DNA from: DASTEQ01 sp040905185
Lineage (GTDB): Bacteria > Chloroflexota > Limnocylindria > QHBO01
Length of the DNA: 64,000 nt
Reading direction: 5' to 3'
NCBI GenBank assembly: GCA_040905185.1
Contig: JBBDRZ010000001.1
Coordinates: 434,001 to 498,000 of the forward strand
A program made the translations under genes and the position numbers. The notes beneath the pieces are model-generated. The model had not been told where the DNA came from, made no database searches, and worked only from the letters and a program-made list of their open reading frames with translations. Numbering within the stretch: position 1 is the first letter of the stretch; each line of letters starts with the position of its first letter. Shown here piece after piece: positions 54,978-63,701 of the stretch.

Positions 54978-57170
54978 TCAGGAGCTTGCTTGGCGACGCC
55001 GACGAGCGGCGGCGACCATGTCGCCCAGCTGGTGCTCGATCTCGTCCCAGGTCCGGGTTTTCAGGCCGCAATCGGGGTTGACCCACAGGTCCGCATCGTC
55101 CATGTAGCCACCGAAGTGCTCCAGGCGCTCCTCCATCACCCCGCGCCCCGGGGAGTGGGGTGAGTGCACGTCGAAAACGCCGGGGCCGATCTGCATGTGG
55201 CCGTCGTCGAACAGCTCGTAGAAGGCCCGGATTCGCTCGTCGTCCTTGGACCGGGCGAAGTAGATCGACGCCACGTCCACCGCGGCATCCGACCACAGCG
55301 GAGCGATGGTCGCGTCGGTGCCGTAGCACATGTGCGTGTGCATCTGGACATGCACCGGTTGGTTGAAGACGTGGTTGAGCGCGGCGCGCACGCCGCGGGC
55401 ATAGACCTCTCGCCGCTCGGCGGCGTCCTCGGTGGGCAACGGCCATCGCTCACGAACCGCGGGCTCGTCGACCTGGATGACCCGCGCGCCGGCGTCCACC
55501 AGGAAACTGACCTCCTGGCCGATGGGCTGGGCCACCGCCCAGAATAGCTTGTCGTCCGGAACACCCGGCGGCCGGAAGCTCCAGTTCACGATCGTCACCG
55601 GCCCGGTCAGCATCCCCTTCACCGGCTTGTCCGTCGCGGCCTGAGCGAGCTTCCACTCGTCAACGGTCATCGGCTCACTGATGGAAGGCGGTGCCGCCAG
55701 AATGGGCGGTCGCGTACAGCGGCTGCCATAGGAGAGCACCCAGCCATGGCGGGTCGTGTGATACCCGTCCATCTGCTCGGCGAAGTACTCGACCATGTCG
55801 GTCCGCTCGAATTCTCCGTGGACCAGCACGTCAAGCCCCATCCGCTCCTGCCAGCCGATGGCATCGGTGATCAACCGAGCCATGGCCGCGTCGTAACCGG
55901 CTCGATCGAGCTCGCCGCGGCCCAGCTGGGTCCGCAGATTCCGCACCTCGGCCGTCTGGGGGAGCGATCCAGTCGTGGTCGTCGGGTACTTCGGTATTGC
56001 GAGGTCGGCCTGGGCGGCGGCTCTCTCGGCTCGAGGCGCTCGCGAGATCAGCGTCCCGACCGCCGGCCACGTGCTGGGCGTCGGTGCGACCGTGGTCGGA
56101 GCGTCACCGGTCCGGAGCGCCGCCGGCCAGCTGGCCAGGGCCTGCGTCTTCTCGCGGGCGAACTGGAAGCCGGGCGGAAGGTCCTCCCCTTCCACTGTGT
56201 TTGGAAGGAACATCAGGCTGGTGGTCGGCACCAGGCGGATCGTCCGGCCGTCATCGGGCAGCTGGGCGAGGGCCTGCGCGACCAGTTCAAACGCGTCCGG
56301 CCACACACTTCGACCGTCGACGACCGCGATCACGTGCTCGGGCTGGGCCGCCCAGGCGGCAGTGACGGACAATTCCGCGACGCCGTCGAGTTGGACCTGG
56401 ACGGACAAACCCCGCTGACCAAGGGCTTCGAGGATCCCCTCGCTGGCCCGCCCGAACTGGACGGTCACGATCGGCGCCGCGTCCAGTTGCAGATCGGCAG
56501 CTCCGCCATATGCGGCGTCCGCTATCGCTCGGTCATCGGTGGTCATGGCCAGCCCGAGACACGGCTCATCGATCTGGAGGCGGAATCCCGGGTGCTCCTG
56601 AGCCTGGGCTTTCACCCATTGCCAGAGCGCGTCACCGATGGCCCGGGACGTGCCGAGAGCGCTCCCATTGTCGGTGCCGAGCCGGCTCAGCTTGACCAGG
56701 CTGTAGGGGCCGAGCACCGTCCATGTCACATCGGCTTCGAAGGTGGGCTGCCGCCAGGGGAGTGGCATGAAAGGGCCGACCGCCCCGGTGATCTCAGGAA
56801 CGACGTAGTGGTAGTTGGTATCGAACCACTTGGTCATCTCCCACGCCTCACGGTCTGACGTGCCCCGGGCCAGAGCGGTCATCACCGCAAACGGATCCTG
56901 CGGCAGCTGGGAGACCAGGCTGGCCGGGACGAGGCCGAGCATCAGCGCGGTTTCGAGCACCTGGTCGTACAGGTAGAAGTCGTCGACCGCGGATCCGATC
57001 AGCGTCCGCTGCTCGTCGAGGTGGGCATTCCGCAGATCCGCAATCCGGGCGTCGAGCTCTTCGCCCTCGGTCCGGCCGCTCCAGGCCCGCTCGAGGAGCC
57101 ACTTCAGCTCGCGGTTGGGGCCAATGCGCGGATATCCGATCAGCTGGGCGACGGTATGGGGCGTGTTCAC
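54978..57170 (-). CDS. metE: cobalamin-independent methionine synthase
   Basis: MetE, 730 residues, transfers a methyl group from 5-methyl-THF-polyglutamate to homocysteine. Both barrels are present: the N-terminal one starts IGYPRIGPNRELKWLLE, the catalytic one has the zinc ligands in VQMHTHMCYGTD (His and Cys) and VNPDCGLKTR (Cys), with the Glu between them, and QVDEPAVRER. Slightly shorter than E. coli MetE (753). GTG start, 7 bases after a TAGACT hexamer. The MetF-like gene follows directly. Confidence 0.96.
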   Translation of the reverse strand: MNTPHTVAQLIGYPRIGPNRELKWLLERAWSGRTEGEELDARIADLRNAHLDEQRTLIGSAVDDFYLYDQVLETALMLGLVPASLVSQLPQDPFAVMTALARGTSDREAWEMTKWFDTNYHYVVPEITGAVGPFMPLPWRQPTFEADVTWTVLGPYSLVKLSRLGTDNGSALGTSRAIGDALWQWVKAQAQEHPGFRLQIDEPCLGLAMTTDDRAIADAAYGGAADLQLDAAPIVTVQFGRASEGILEALGQRGLSVQVQLDGVAELSVTAAWAAQPEHVIAVVDGRSVWPDAFELVAQALAQLPDDGRTIRLVPTTSLMFLPNTVEGEDLPPGFQFAREKTQALASWPAALRTGDAPTTVAPTPSTWPAVGTLISRAPRAERAAAQADLAIPKYPTTTTGSLPQTAEVRNLRTQLGRGELDRAGYDAAMARLITDAIGWQERMGLDVLVHGEFERTDMVEYFAEQMDGYHTTRHGWVLSYGSRCTRPPILAAPPSISEPMTVDEWKLAQAATDKPVKGMLTGPVTIVNWSFRPPGVPDDKLFWAVAQPIGQEVSFLVDAGARVIQVDEPAVRERWPLPTEDAAERREVYARGVRAALNHVFNQPVHVQMHTHMCYGTDATIAPLWSDAAVDVASIYFARSKDDERIRAFYELFDDGHMQIGPGVFDVHSPHSPGRGVMEERLEHFGGYMDDADLWVNPDCGLKTRTWDEIEHQLGDMVAAARRRRQASS

Positions 57171-57177
57171 GGAGGCC

Positions 57178-57183
57178 AGTCTA
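57178..57183 (-). promoter_or_regulatory. -10 hexamer TAGACT of metE
   Basis: TAGACT ends 7 bases before GTG 57170. No riboswitch-like leader is possible if transcription starts here, so a SAM- or B12-riboswitch is absent from this promoter. Confidence 0.5.
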
Positions 57184-57212
57184 GATCACCGGCCCGGATC
57201 TCGACCTCGATG

Positions 57213-58259
57213 ATGGAGAATGCTCCCACGACGATGCCACAGATCGTTCGCCAGATCGGACGAACCCTCCGCCGCGGTGCTCGACGAGCTGTCGGGCTGG
57301 CCGTAGATGGCCTGGAACGGGTGGTGGGTGCCGTCGCCGGCACCGGCGACCCGGAGGCCATCCCGCTCGTCCTCGCGCCGTCCCTGCACCAAACCGCGGT
57401 CGACTCGTACTGGGGCGAACACACCGTCCATTCGACGCCGTTCCGCTCGGCCCGCGCTTCGTTGGCCTACCTCCGTCGCCGCTCGCGCGAGTACCCGATG
57501 TTCGAGCAGCTCATGGAGCTGTACGGGAATCACGAGCACGATACGGTCGTCGACTACGGGTGCGGTCCGGGGAACGACCTGGTGGGGTTCCTGGTGAACG
57601 GCAGGGCGCGCCGGGTGATAGGAGTGGACATCTCACGCAAGGCGCTGGAGCTGGCCCGTAGCCGGCTGGCGCTGCATCGGATCGACGGGAGCCGGGCGAC
57701 GCTGGTCCAGGTGGGCGACGGCGAACCCCGGATCCCACTCGAAACCAGTTCGATCGACTACCTGTATTGCGAGGGCGTCCTGCACCACACCTCCGACCCG
57801 GTGGGCGCGCTCCGGGAGTTCCACCGCATCGTCACGCCCGGAGCCAAGGTGGCGATCATGGTCTACAACCGCGATTCGCTCTATTACCACCTGTTCACCG
57901 CCTACCAGCGCCAGGTCCTGGAGGGAGCCTTCGCCGGCCTGTCGATCGATGAGGCGTTCCGACGCAACACCGACGGCGAGGAATGCCCCATCGCCCGGGC
58001 CTACGTGCCCGATGCGTTCGTGGCGGAATGTGAGCAAGCCGGATTCGACACCCGCTTTGTCGGCGGCTATTTCGCAGACCTCGAGCTACGGCTGTTCCGC
58101 AGCCTGGGCCAGCAGGCCACCGCTGATGAACGCCTGCCAGCCGAGCATCGAGGGTTCCTGGACGAGCTGGAGGTCGGCGCGGATGGGTTCCCACGCTACC
58201 GTGGACAGCTGGCCGGCATCGGCGGCGTCTACCACCTGGTCAAAGGGTTGCCGGCCTGA
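57213..58259 (+). CDS. SAM-dependent methyltransferase (surface-sugar cluster)
   Basis: A class I methyltransferase of about 348 residues. The SAM site is VVDYGCGPGNDLVGF followed by GVDISRKALELARS, and the post-I motif region is IDYLYCEGVLHHTSDPVGAL. The last ~100 residues form an extra domain. It is the first gene of a plus-strand cluster for a modified sugar and may methylate that sugar or a glycan. Starts at 57210, 57213 and 57234 are all possible; none has a good ribosome-binding site at normal spacing. Confidence 0.85.
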   Translation: MENAPTTMPQIVRQIGRTLRRGARRAVGLAVDGLERVVGAVAGTGDPEAIPLVLAPSLHQTAVDSYWGEHTVHSTPFRSARASLAYLRRRSREYPMFEQLMELYGNHEHDTVVDYGCGPGNDLVGFLVNGRARRVIGVDISRKALELARSRLALHRIDGSRATLVQVGDGEPRIPLETSSIDYLYCEGVLHHTSDPVGALREFHRIVTPGAKVAIMVYNRDSLYYHLFTAYQRQVLEGAFAGLSIDEAFRRNTDGEECPIARAYVPDAFVAECEQAGFDTRFVGGYFADLELRLFRSLGQQATADERLPAEHRGFLDELEVGADGFPRYRGQLAGIGGVYHLVKGLPA

Positions 58260-58261
58260 CC

Positions 58262-59119
58262 GTGCAATCGACGACCACCCCTGGTGTCACACCGGAACCG
58301 GTCCAGGAGGATCTCGACCGGCGGAACGAGGAGTTCTGGGACGAGCTGTGTGGGACGTCGTTCGCACGGGAGCTGGGGCTGGTGACCCGGGATCGGGATA
58401 CGCTGGAGGCCTTCGACCGCGCCTACTTCGGGTTCTACCCATACCTATCTGGATACCTGGACCGCTTCGACCTGGCCGGGCGTCGAGTTCTGGAGATCGG
58501 CCTGGGCTACGGGTCGCTGGGCGAGGCGCTGGCCGGACGCGATGCGGACTACCACGGCCTGGACATTGCCGCCGGCCCAGTGCGGATGATGCAGCACCGC
58601 CTTGCGATGCTGGGAAGCGGCGGCGCCGTCGACCAGGTGAGGCAAGGGTCCGCCCTGGCGATGCCCTACCCCGCCGAGACGTTCGACTACGTGTACGCGA
58701 TCGGCTGCCTGCATCACACCGGGGACCTGCCACGCTCAATCGACGAAGTCAGACGCGTACTGATGCCAGGGGGCCTGGCGGTGGTGATGGTCTACCACGC
58801 CGATTCGTGGCGTCAGTGGCGGCGGGTGCACCTGGCCCGGGCCTGGGCGCGCGTCCGCGGCCGCGCCGGGCCATCCGAGGTCGACGTCGCAAGGATGTAC
58901 GACAGCAACGCGAGCGGGACGGTGGCGCCACACACGGAATACGTGTCCCGGCAGGAGATCGCGGACCTGTTCGACTCGTACTCGGCGGTTGAGATCCGAG
59001 CCAGGAACTTTGACGACCTGCGATTCCTCGGCCGGCGCGTCATCCCTCGTCGTCGGATCCTGGGTTCTCCCCTCGAAGCGTGGCTGGGGTTGGACCTGTA
59101 TGTCGTGGCCCGCCGGTAA
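58262..59119 (+). CDS. SAM-dependent methyltransferase (surface-sugar cluster)
   Basis: A 285-residue class I methyltransferase: LEIGLGYGSLGEALAGR is motif I, YHGLDIAAGPVRM motif post-I, and DYVYAIGCLHHTGDLPRSI motif II region. It follows the previous methyltransferase by 2 bases with a GTG start. Two consecutive methyltransferases suggest a multiply methylated sugar, possibly O-methylated; the acceptors are unknown. Confidence 0.86.
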   Translation: MQSTTTPGVTPEPVQEDLDRRNEEFWDELCGTSFARELGLVTRDRDTLEAFDRAYFGFYPYLSGYLDRFDLAGRRVLEIGLGYGSLGEALAGRDADYHGLDIAAGPVRMMQHRLAMLGSGGAVDQVRQGSALAMPYPAETFDYVYAIGCLHHTGDLPRSIDEVRRVLMPGGLAVVMVYHADSWRQWRRVHLARAWARVRGRAGPSEVDVARMYDSNASGTVAPHTEYVSRQEIADLFDSYSAVEIRARNFDDLRFLGRRVIPRRRILGSPLEAWLGLDLYVVARR

Positions 59120-59133
59120 CCGCCGACACCCGA

Positions 59134-59139
59134 TATGCT
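59134..59139 (+). promoter_or_regulatory. -10 hexamer TATGCT upstream of rfbF
   Basis: TATGCT ends 9 bases before an ATG at 59149 that opens a six-codon frame (MHPLSR, stop at 59169). rfbF starts 63 bases further on with its own ribosome-binding site, so this may be the rfbF promoter with a mini leader frame. Confidence 0.35.
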
Positions 59140-59232
59140 TCTGCGCCGATGCACCCGCTCAGCCGCTAGGGACGCGCGAACGTCGGGCGTTGTGCGACCC
59201 CTGCTCAAATGGCATGTGGATGCGGAGGCGCG

Positions 59233-60003
59233 ATGAAGGCAGTCATCCTGGCGGGCGGCCGCGGTACCCGCATCTCTGAGGAGACCCACCTGCGACCAAA
59301 GCCGATGATCGAGATCGGCGGGCGGCCCCTCCTGTGGCACATCATGAAGATCTATTCCGCCCACGGCGTGAACGATTTCGTGGTCTGCGGCGGTTACAAG
59401 GGATACCTGATAAAGGAATACTTCGCCAACTATGTGCTGCACATGTCGGATGTCACGTTCGACATGGAGCACAACACGATGGACGTCCACCAGCAGGACG
59501 TCGAGCCGTGGCGCGTCAGCGTGGTGGATACAGGCGACGATACGATGACGGGTGGGCGCCTCAAGCGCGTGGCGGGCTATCTGCAGGGGGAGGACGCATT
59601 CTGCTTCACCTACGGTGACGGCGTCGCCGACGTGGACGTTGCGGCGAGCATCGCCTTCCACCGCAGCCACCAAAAACTGGCGACAGTCACGGCCGTGCAG
59701 CCACCGGGCCGCTTCGGCGCGCTGCAGCTCGATGGCAGAGACGTCCGTGGGTTCACCGAGAAGCCGCTCGGAGACGGCGGACTGATCAACGGCGGCTTCT
59801 TCGTCCTGTCGCCGGCATGCCTCGACCGGATCGCCGGCGACGCGACGAGCTGGGAAGCCGAGCCGCTGCTCGGGCTTGCCGCGGACGGCGAGCTGATGGC
59901 CTTCACGCATTCGGGGTTCTGGCAGCCAATGGACACGCTGCGCGAGAAGTCGCTGCTGGAGAACCTGTGGGATTCCGGCAGGGCGCCTTGGAAGATCTGG
60001 TAG
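59233..60003 (+). CDS. rfbF: glucose-1-phosphate cytidylyltransferase
   Basis: RfbF (DdhA), 256 residues, makes CDP-glucose from CTP and glucose 1-phosphate. The nucleotide-binding start is KAVILAGGRGTRISEETHLRPKP in family form (LAGGRGTR core), with RPLLWHIMKIYSAHG, FTYGDGVADVD and TVTAVQPPGRFGAL later. ATG at 59233 has GGAGG upstream at ideal spacing. The pathway proceeds with RfbG encoded next, with which it overlaps by 16 bases. Confidence 0.96.
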   Translation: MKAVILAGGRGTRISEETHLRPKPMIEIGGRPLLWHIMKIYSAHGVNDFVVCGGYKGYLIKEYFANYVLHMSDVTFDMEHNTMDVHQQDVEPWRVSVVDTGDDTMTGGRLKRVAGYLQGEDAFCFTYGDGVADVDVAASIAFHRSHQKLATVTAVQPPGRFGALQLDGRDVRGFTEKPLGDGGLINGGFFVLSPACLDRIAGDATSWEAEPLLGLAADGELMAFTHSGFWQPMDTLREKSLLENLWDSGRAPWKIW

Positions 60004-61064
60004 CCCTCCGCGACCGCTCGGTGCTTCTTACCGGCCATACGGGGTTCAAGGGTGGATGGCTAGCCATGTGGCTGGGGTGGGTTGGAGCGCGCGTTCACGG
60101 TTATGCCCTTTCGCCTCCAACACAACCCAATGTCTTCGACGTCGCGCAGGTAGCGCACGTGCTGACATCAGATACCCGCGCGGACCTCGCTGATCTCAGC
60201 GCGCTGACGGCCGCACTCGAGCGCTGCCGGCCGGAGGTCGTCTTCCATCTCGCCGCTCAACCATTGGTGAGAGAGGGATACCGCGACCCGCTCGGCACGA
60301 TCGCCAGCAACGTGGTGGGGACGGCGCACCTGCTGGAGGCGATACGGTCAGTCGACTCCGTTCGCGCAGTCGTCATCGTTGCGACAGACAAGGTCTACCA
60401 GAACCGGGAGACAGGGCAGGCCTTCAACGAGCAAGACTCTCTTGGTGGTCACGATCCGTACAGCGGCAGCAAGGCCTCCGCGGAGATCATCGTGGACAGC
60501 TATCGATCGAGTTTCTTCGGCGCTGGGCGCCATCCCGCACGGATCGCCAGCGCTCGCGCCGGCAATGTCATCGGCGGCGGTGACTGGGCCACGGATCGGC
60601 TGGTCCCGGACTGCCTCCGCGCGTTCGCAGCCGGGGAGCCGGTGCGCCTGCGATACCCCGATGCCATCCGACCCTGGCAGCACGTGTTGGGGCCGCTGTC
60701 GGGATATCTGGCCCTGGCGGCCCGGCTGCTCGGCGACGGCGGAGACCAGTTCGCTCGCGCCTGGAACTTTGGACCTGATTTCGACGACGATGCGAGCGTA
60801 AGCGAGGTAGCCCAACGGATCGCGAGGCTGTGGGGCGGCGTCGCTCGGGTGGAGCGCGGTGCCGACCCTGCCCAGCGCGAGGCGGGACTCCTCCGACTGG
60901 ACAGCACCCAAGCACGAGCAGAGCTCGGATGGAAGCCACGCTGGCCACTCCAGCTGGCAATCGAAAAAACGGTCGCCTGGCACCAAGCGTGGCGGTGCGG
61001 CGATGACATGCGGGCCGTGAGCGAGGAGCAAATCGCTGAGTATGCCCAGGCGGCTGTTTCGTGA
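59988..61064 (+). CDS. rfbG: CDP-glucose 4,6-dehydratase
   Basis: RfbG (DdhB), 358 residues, converts CDP-glucose to CDP-4-keto-6-deoxyglucose. NAD-binding VLLTGHTGFKGGWLAMWL, ATDKVYQNRE and the catalytic DPYSGSKASAE (Tyr-x3-Lys) are clear, and ARAGNVIGGGDWATDRLVPD is specific to this enzyme. TTG at 59988 gives the family length, with an AGGG sequence just upstream, and overlaps rfbF by 16 bases. The stop overlaps the next GTG. Confidence 0.95.
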   Translation: MEDLVALRDRSVLLTGHTGFKGGWLAMWLGWVGARVHGYALSPPTQPNVFDVAQVAHVLTSDTRADLADLSALTAALERCRPEVVFHLAAQPLVREGYRDPLGTIASNVVGTAHLLEAIRSVDSVRAVVIVATDKVYQNRETGQAFNEQDSLGGHDPYSGSKASAEIIVDSYRSSFFGAGRHPARIASARAGNVIGGGDWATDRLVPDCLRAFAAGEPVRLRYPDAIRPWQHVLGPLSGYLALAARLLGDGGDQFARAWNFGPDFDDDASVSEVAQRIARLWGGVARVERGADPAQREAGLLRLDSTQARAELGWKPRWPLQLAIEKTVAWHQAWRCGDDMRAVSEEQIAEYAQAAVS

Positions 61065-61624
61065 GCGATCGTTTGGACGTTCGTGACACGACACTCCCCG
61101 GTGTGCGCCTCGTCCAGCGCAAGCCCCTCACCGATGAGCGCGGCTGGTTGGAGCGGATGTTCGACAGCGGCGAACTCGCCGGCATGGTCGGGCCCCGCTC
61201 GATCGTCCAGGTGAATCGGACGGTCACACGGTTCGCGGCGACGGTGCGGGGCATGCACTTCCAGATCCAGCCGTCGGCCGAGGCCAAGATTGTCAGCTGC
61301 CTGCGGGGTGAGGTCTTCGACGTTGCCGTCGACGTCCGCCGCGACTCGCCGACCTTCCTCCAATGGCATGCGGAGGTGGTGAGCGGGGAAAACCGACGCT
61401 CGCTGTTCATCCCGGAGGGCTTCGCCCACGGCTTCCAGTCACTCGTCGACGACTGCGAGCTCCTCTACTTCCACACCGCCGCGCATGACCCGGCCGCGGA
61501 GCGTGGATTACATCCGCTTGATCCCCGACTCGGGATCACGTGGCCGCTGGCCATCGAGCAGCTGTCGGAGCGCGACGCCGCGTTCCCGCCACTTGGGCCC
61601 GAGTTCAGCGGCATTGCCTTATGA
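61061..61624 (+). CDS. RfbC-like sugar 3,5-epimerase (cupin)
   Basis: A 187-residue protein of the dTDP-4-dehydrorhamnose 3,5-epimerase family. LPGVRLVQRKPLTDERGWLERMF, the catalytic His in RGMHFQ, GEVFDVAVDVRRDSPTF and FIPEGFAHGFQ match, as does the Tyr in LLYFHTA. Here it lies between CDP-glucose genes and a C-methyltransferase, so its substrate is probably a CDP-4-keto sugar rather than the dTDP form. GTG start overlapping rfbG by four bases. Confidence 0.88.
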   Translation: MSDRLDVRDTTLPGVRLVQRKPLTDERGWLERMFDSGELAGMVGPRSIVQVNRTVTRFAATVRGMHFQIQPSAEAKIVSCLRGEVFDVAVDVRRDSPTFLQWHAEVVSGENRRSLFIPEGFAHGFQSLVDDCELLYFHTAAHDPAAERGLHPLDPRLGITWPLAIEQLSERDAAFPPLGPEFSGIAL

Positions 61625-62850
61625 CCTGCCGGCACTGCGGCGCTGATACAACCCTGTTGCTCGTCGACCTGGGGAGTGCGCCACCATCGAACGGGTTCCT
61701 GACCCACGCGGCGTTGCGCAGCCCAGAGGCGTGGCTGCCGCTGAGGGTGCTCGTCTGCGAGCGCTGCTGGCTGGTCCAGACCGAGGACTTCGCGCGAGCC
61801 GAGCAGATCTTCCCTTCCGACTACACGTACTTCAGCTCGTATTCGTCGAGTTGGCTGAGCCATGCCGAGCGCTACGTTCAGGACATGGTTTCCAGGTTCG
61901 CCCTCGACCCCGACAGCCACGTCGTCGAGGTGGCTGCAAATGATGGGTATCTGTTGCAGTACGTGTTAGCGCGCGGCATCCCGTGCACCGGAATCGAACC
62001 CACGGCCAGCACAGCTGCCGCGGCACGCGAGCGGGGAATCCCGATCGTCGAAGCCTTCTTCGGCTCCGAGCTCGCCGAGGAGCTCGCGCGCACCGGTCGG
62101 CAGGCCGACCTCGTGACCGCCAACAACGTCCTCGCGCACGTCCCGGACATCAACGATTTCGTGCGCGGCTTTGCGGCGCTGCTGAAGCCGCATGGCGTCG
62201 CGACGTTTGAATTCCATCACGTCAAGCAGCTGATCGACGGTTGCCAGTTCGATACGGTCTACCACGAGCACTTTTCCTACCTGTCCCTAACCGCGGTGGA
62301 CCGGATATTTTCGGCCGGCGGCCTGTTGGTCTTCGACGTCGAGGAACTCCCGACCCATGGCGGCAGCCTCCGCGTGTTCGCCCAGCGCGCTGACACCGGG
62401 CGGCAGCCGCGGTCGCAGGCGGTCGATGCCTTGCTCAGTGCCGAGGACAGCGCCGGACTGCGCGACCCGGCGTACTACGAGGGCTTTCAGGACCGCGTGC
62501 TGAAGGTGAAACACGACTTTCTATCGTTCCTTCTCACCGCACATGCAGATGGGAAGGCTGTCGTCGGCTACGGCGCAGCCGCGAAAGGCAACACGCTCTT
62601 GAACTTCGCCGGCGTCCGGCCCGACCTCGTTGCATTCGTCGTCGACCGGAACCCCGCCAAGCAGGGCAAGTTCCTGCCCGGCAGCCGGATCCCTGTCGTC
62701 GGAGAGGGCAAGCTCGAGCAGGCTCGGCCTGATTTCGTCGTGATCTTCCCGTGGAACCTCATAGACGAGGTCATTTCTGAACAGGCCGAGGTTGCCGAAT
62801 GGGGCGGCCGGTTCGTGACCGCGGTGCCCGAGCTCAAGATCTGGCCATGA
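61621..62850 (+). CDS. sugar C-methyltransferase (NovU/TylC3-like)
   Basis: A 409-residue SAM-dependent C-methyltransferase of the TylC3/NovU type that methylates NDP-4-keto-deoxysugars. The N-terminal zinc site is formed by CRHCG and CERCW; the SAM domain has VVEVAANDGYLLQYV and LVTANNVLAHVPDINDF; the C-terminal domain begins GYGAAAKGNTLLNF. Such enzymes act after 4,6-dehydration, which fits rfbG. ATG at 61621 overlaps the epimerase stop (ATGA). Confidence 0.93.
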   Translation: MTCRHCGADTTLLLVDLGSAPPSNGFLTHAALRSPEAWLPLRVLVCERCWLVQTEDFARAEQIFPSDYTYFSSYSSSWLSHAERYVQDMVSRFALDPDSHVVEVAANDGYLLQYVLARGIPCTGIEPTASTAAAARERGIPIVEAFFGSELAEELARTGRQADLVTANNVLAHVPDINDFVRGFAALLKPHGVATFEFHHVKQLIDGCQFDTVYHEHFSYLSLTAVDRIFSAGGLLVFDVEELPTHGGSLRVFAQRADTGRQPRSQAVDALLSAEDSAGLRDPAYYEGFQDRVLKVKHDFLSFLLTAHADGKAVVGYGAAAKGNTLLNFAGVRPDLVAFVVDRNPAKQGKFLPGSRIPVVGEGKLEQARPDFVVIFPWNLIDEVISEQAEVAEWGGRFVTAVPELKIWP

Positions 62851-63701
62851 AAGTGGCTGTCACCGGCGCCACCGGTTTCATTGGGCGCCACGTGGTGGCG
62901 CAGCTCGAGAATGAAGGGGTCTCACCAACCCTCGTCTGCAGACCTGGCTCCCCGAGGCCCGCCGGATTCTCAAGCCACCGCGTGGTCGAGATGGACATCG
63001 CCGACGCCCGGCCGGATGCCTACGACCGCGTGGGCAGGCCCGGGGTGGTGATCCATCTCGCGTGGGGCGGACTGCCGAACTACTCGTCGCAGCGCCACCT
63101 CGACCATGAGCTGCCGGCACAGCGTTCGTTCCTGGACGGCCTGCTGATGGCCGGTCTCAGCAGCCTGACCGTCACCGGCACCTGCCTCGAATACGGATTG
63201 CAGTCCGGCGCGCTGCGCGAGGACATGCCGACGGCGCCGGTCACGGCCTATGGAAGCGCGAAGGACGAGCTCCGGGGGGAGCTTGAGCGACGGCGGCAGA
63301 ACCAACCCTTCAACCTCACCTGGGCGCGCCTGTTCTACCTCCATGGCGAGGGACAGGCGGCGGGCTCGCTGCTGCCGCAGCTCGAATCAGCCATCGCGCG
63401 TCGCGATGCCACCTTCAACATGTCGGGCGGGCAGCAGATGCGGGATTACCTGCCGGTCGATGAGGCGGCACGCTACCTGGTCGCCCTGGCCATGAACGGC
63501 AGGGACAATGGGGTCGTGAACGTCTGCTCCGGGCGCCCGGTTGCCGTTCGCGAGCTCGTTGAGGCCGCGGTCCGGAGCCACGGCTCATCCATCCAACTAA
63601 ACCTCGGGCATTTCCCGTATCCCGACTACGAGCCGATGTCATTCTGGGGCGACCCGGAGAAGCTGACCCGCATTCTGGAATCGCGTGATGAAGCCGTTTG
63701 A
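62847..63701 (+). CDS. NAD-dependent epimerase/dehydratase (extended SDR)
   Basis: A 284-residue extended short-chain dehydrogenase: VAVTGATGFIGRHVV (NAD site), VIHLAWGGLPNY, TCLEYGLQ and TAYGSAKDELRG (Tyr-x3-Lys). It is likely the 4-keto reductase or epimerase that finishes the branched deoxysugar. ATG at 62847 overlaps the upstream stop by four bases; the C-terminus overlaps the next gene by 14 bases. Confidence 0.9.
   Translation: MKVAVTGATGFIGRHVVAQLENEGVSPTLVCRPGSPRPAGFSSHRVVEMDIADARPDAYDRVGRPGVVIHLAWGGLPNYSSQRHLDHELPAQRSFLDGLLMAGLSSLTVTGTCLEYGLQSGALREDMPTAPVTAYGSAKDELRGELERRRQNQPFNLTWARLFYLHGEGQAAGSLLPQLESAIARRDATFNMSGGQQMRDYLPVDEAARYLVALAMNGRDNGVVNVCSGRPVAVRELVEAAVRSHGSSIQLNLGHFPYPDYEPMSFWGDPEKLTRILESRDEAV

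Noticed and set aside
54183..57190. SAM or B12 riboswitch in front of metE
   Set aside because: No leader sequence fits between the likely transcript start and the start codon, and no consensus elements are visible upstream.
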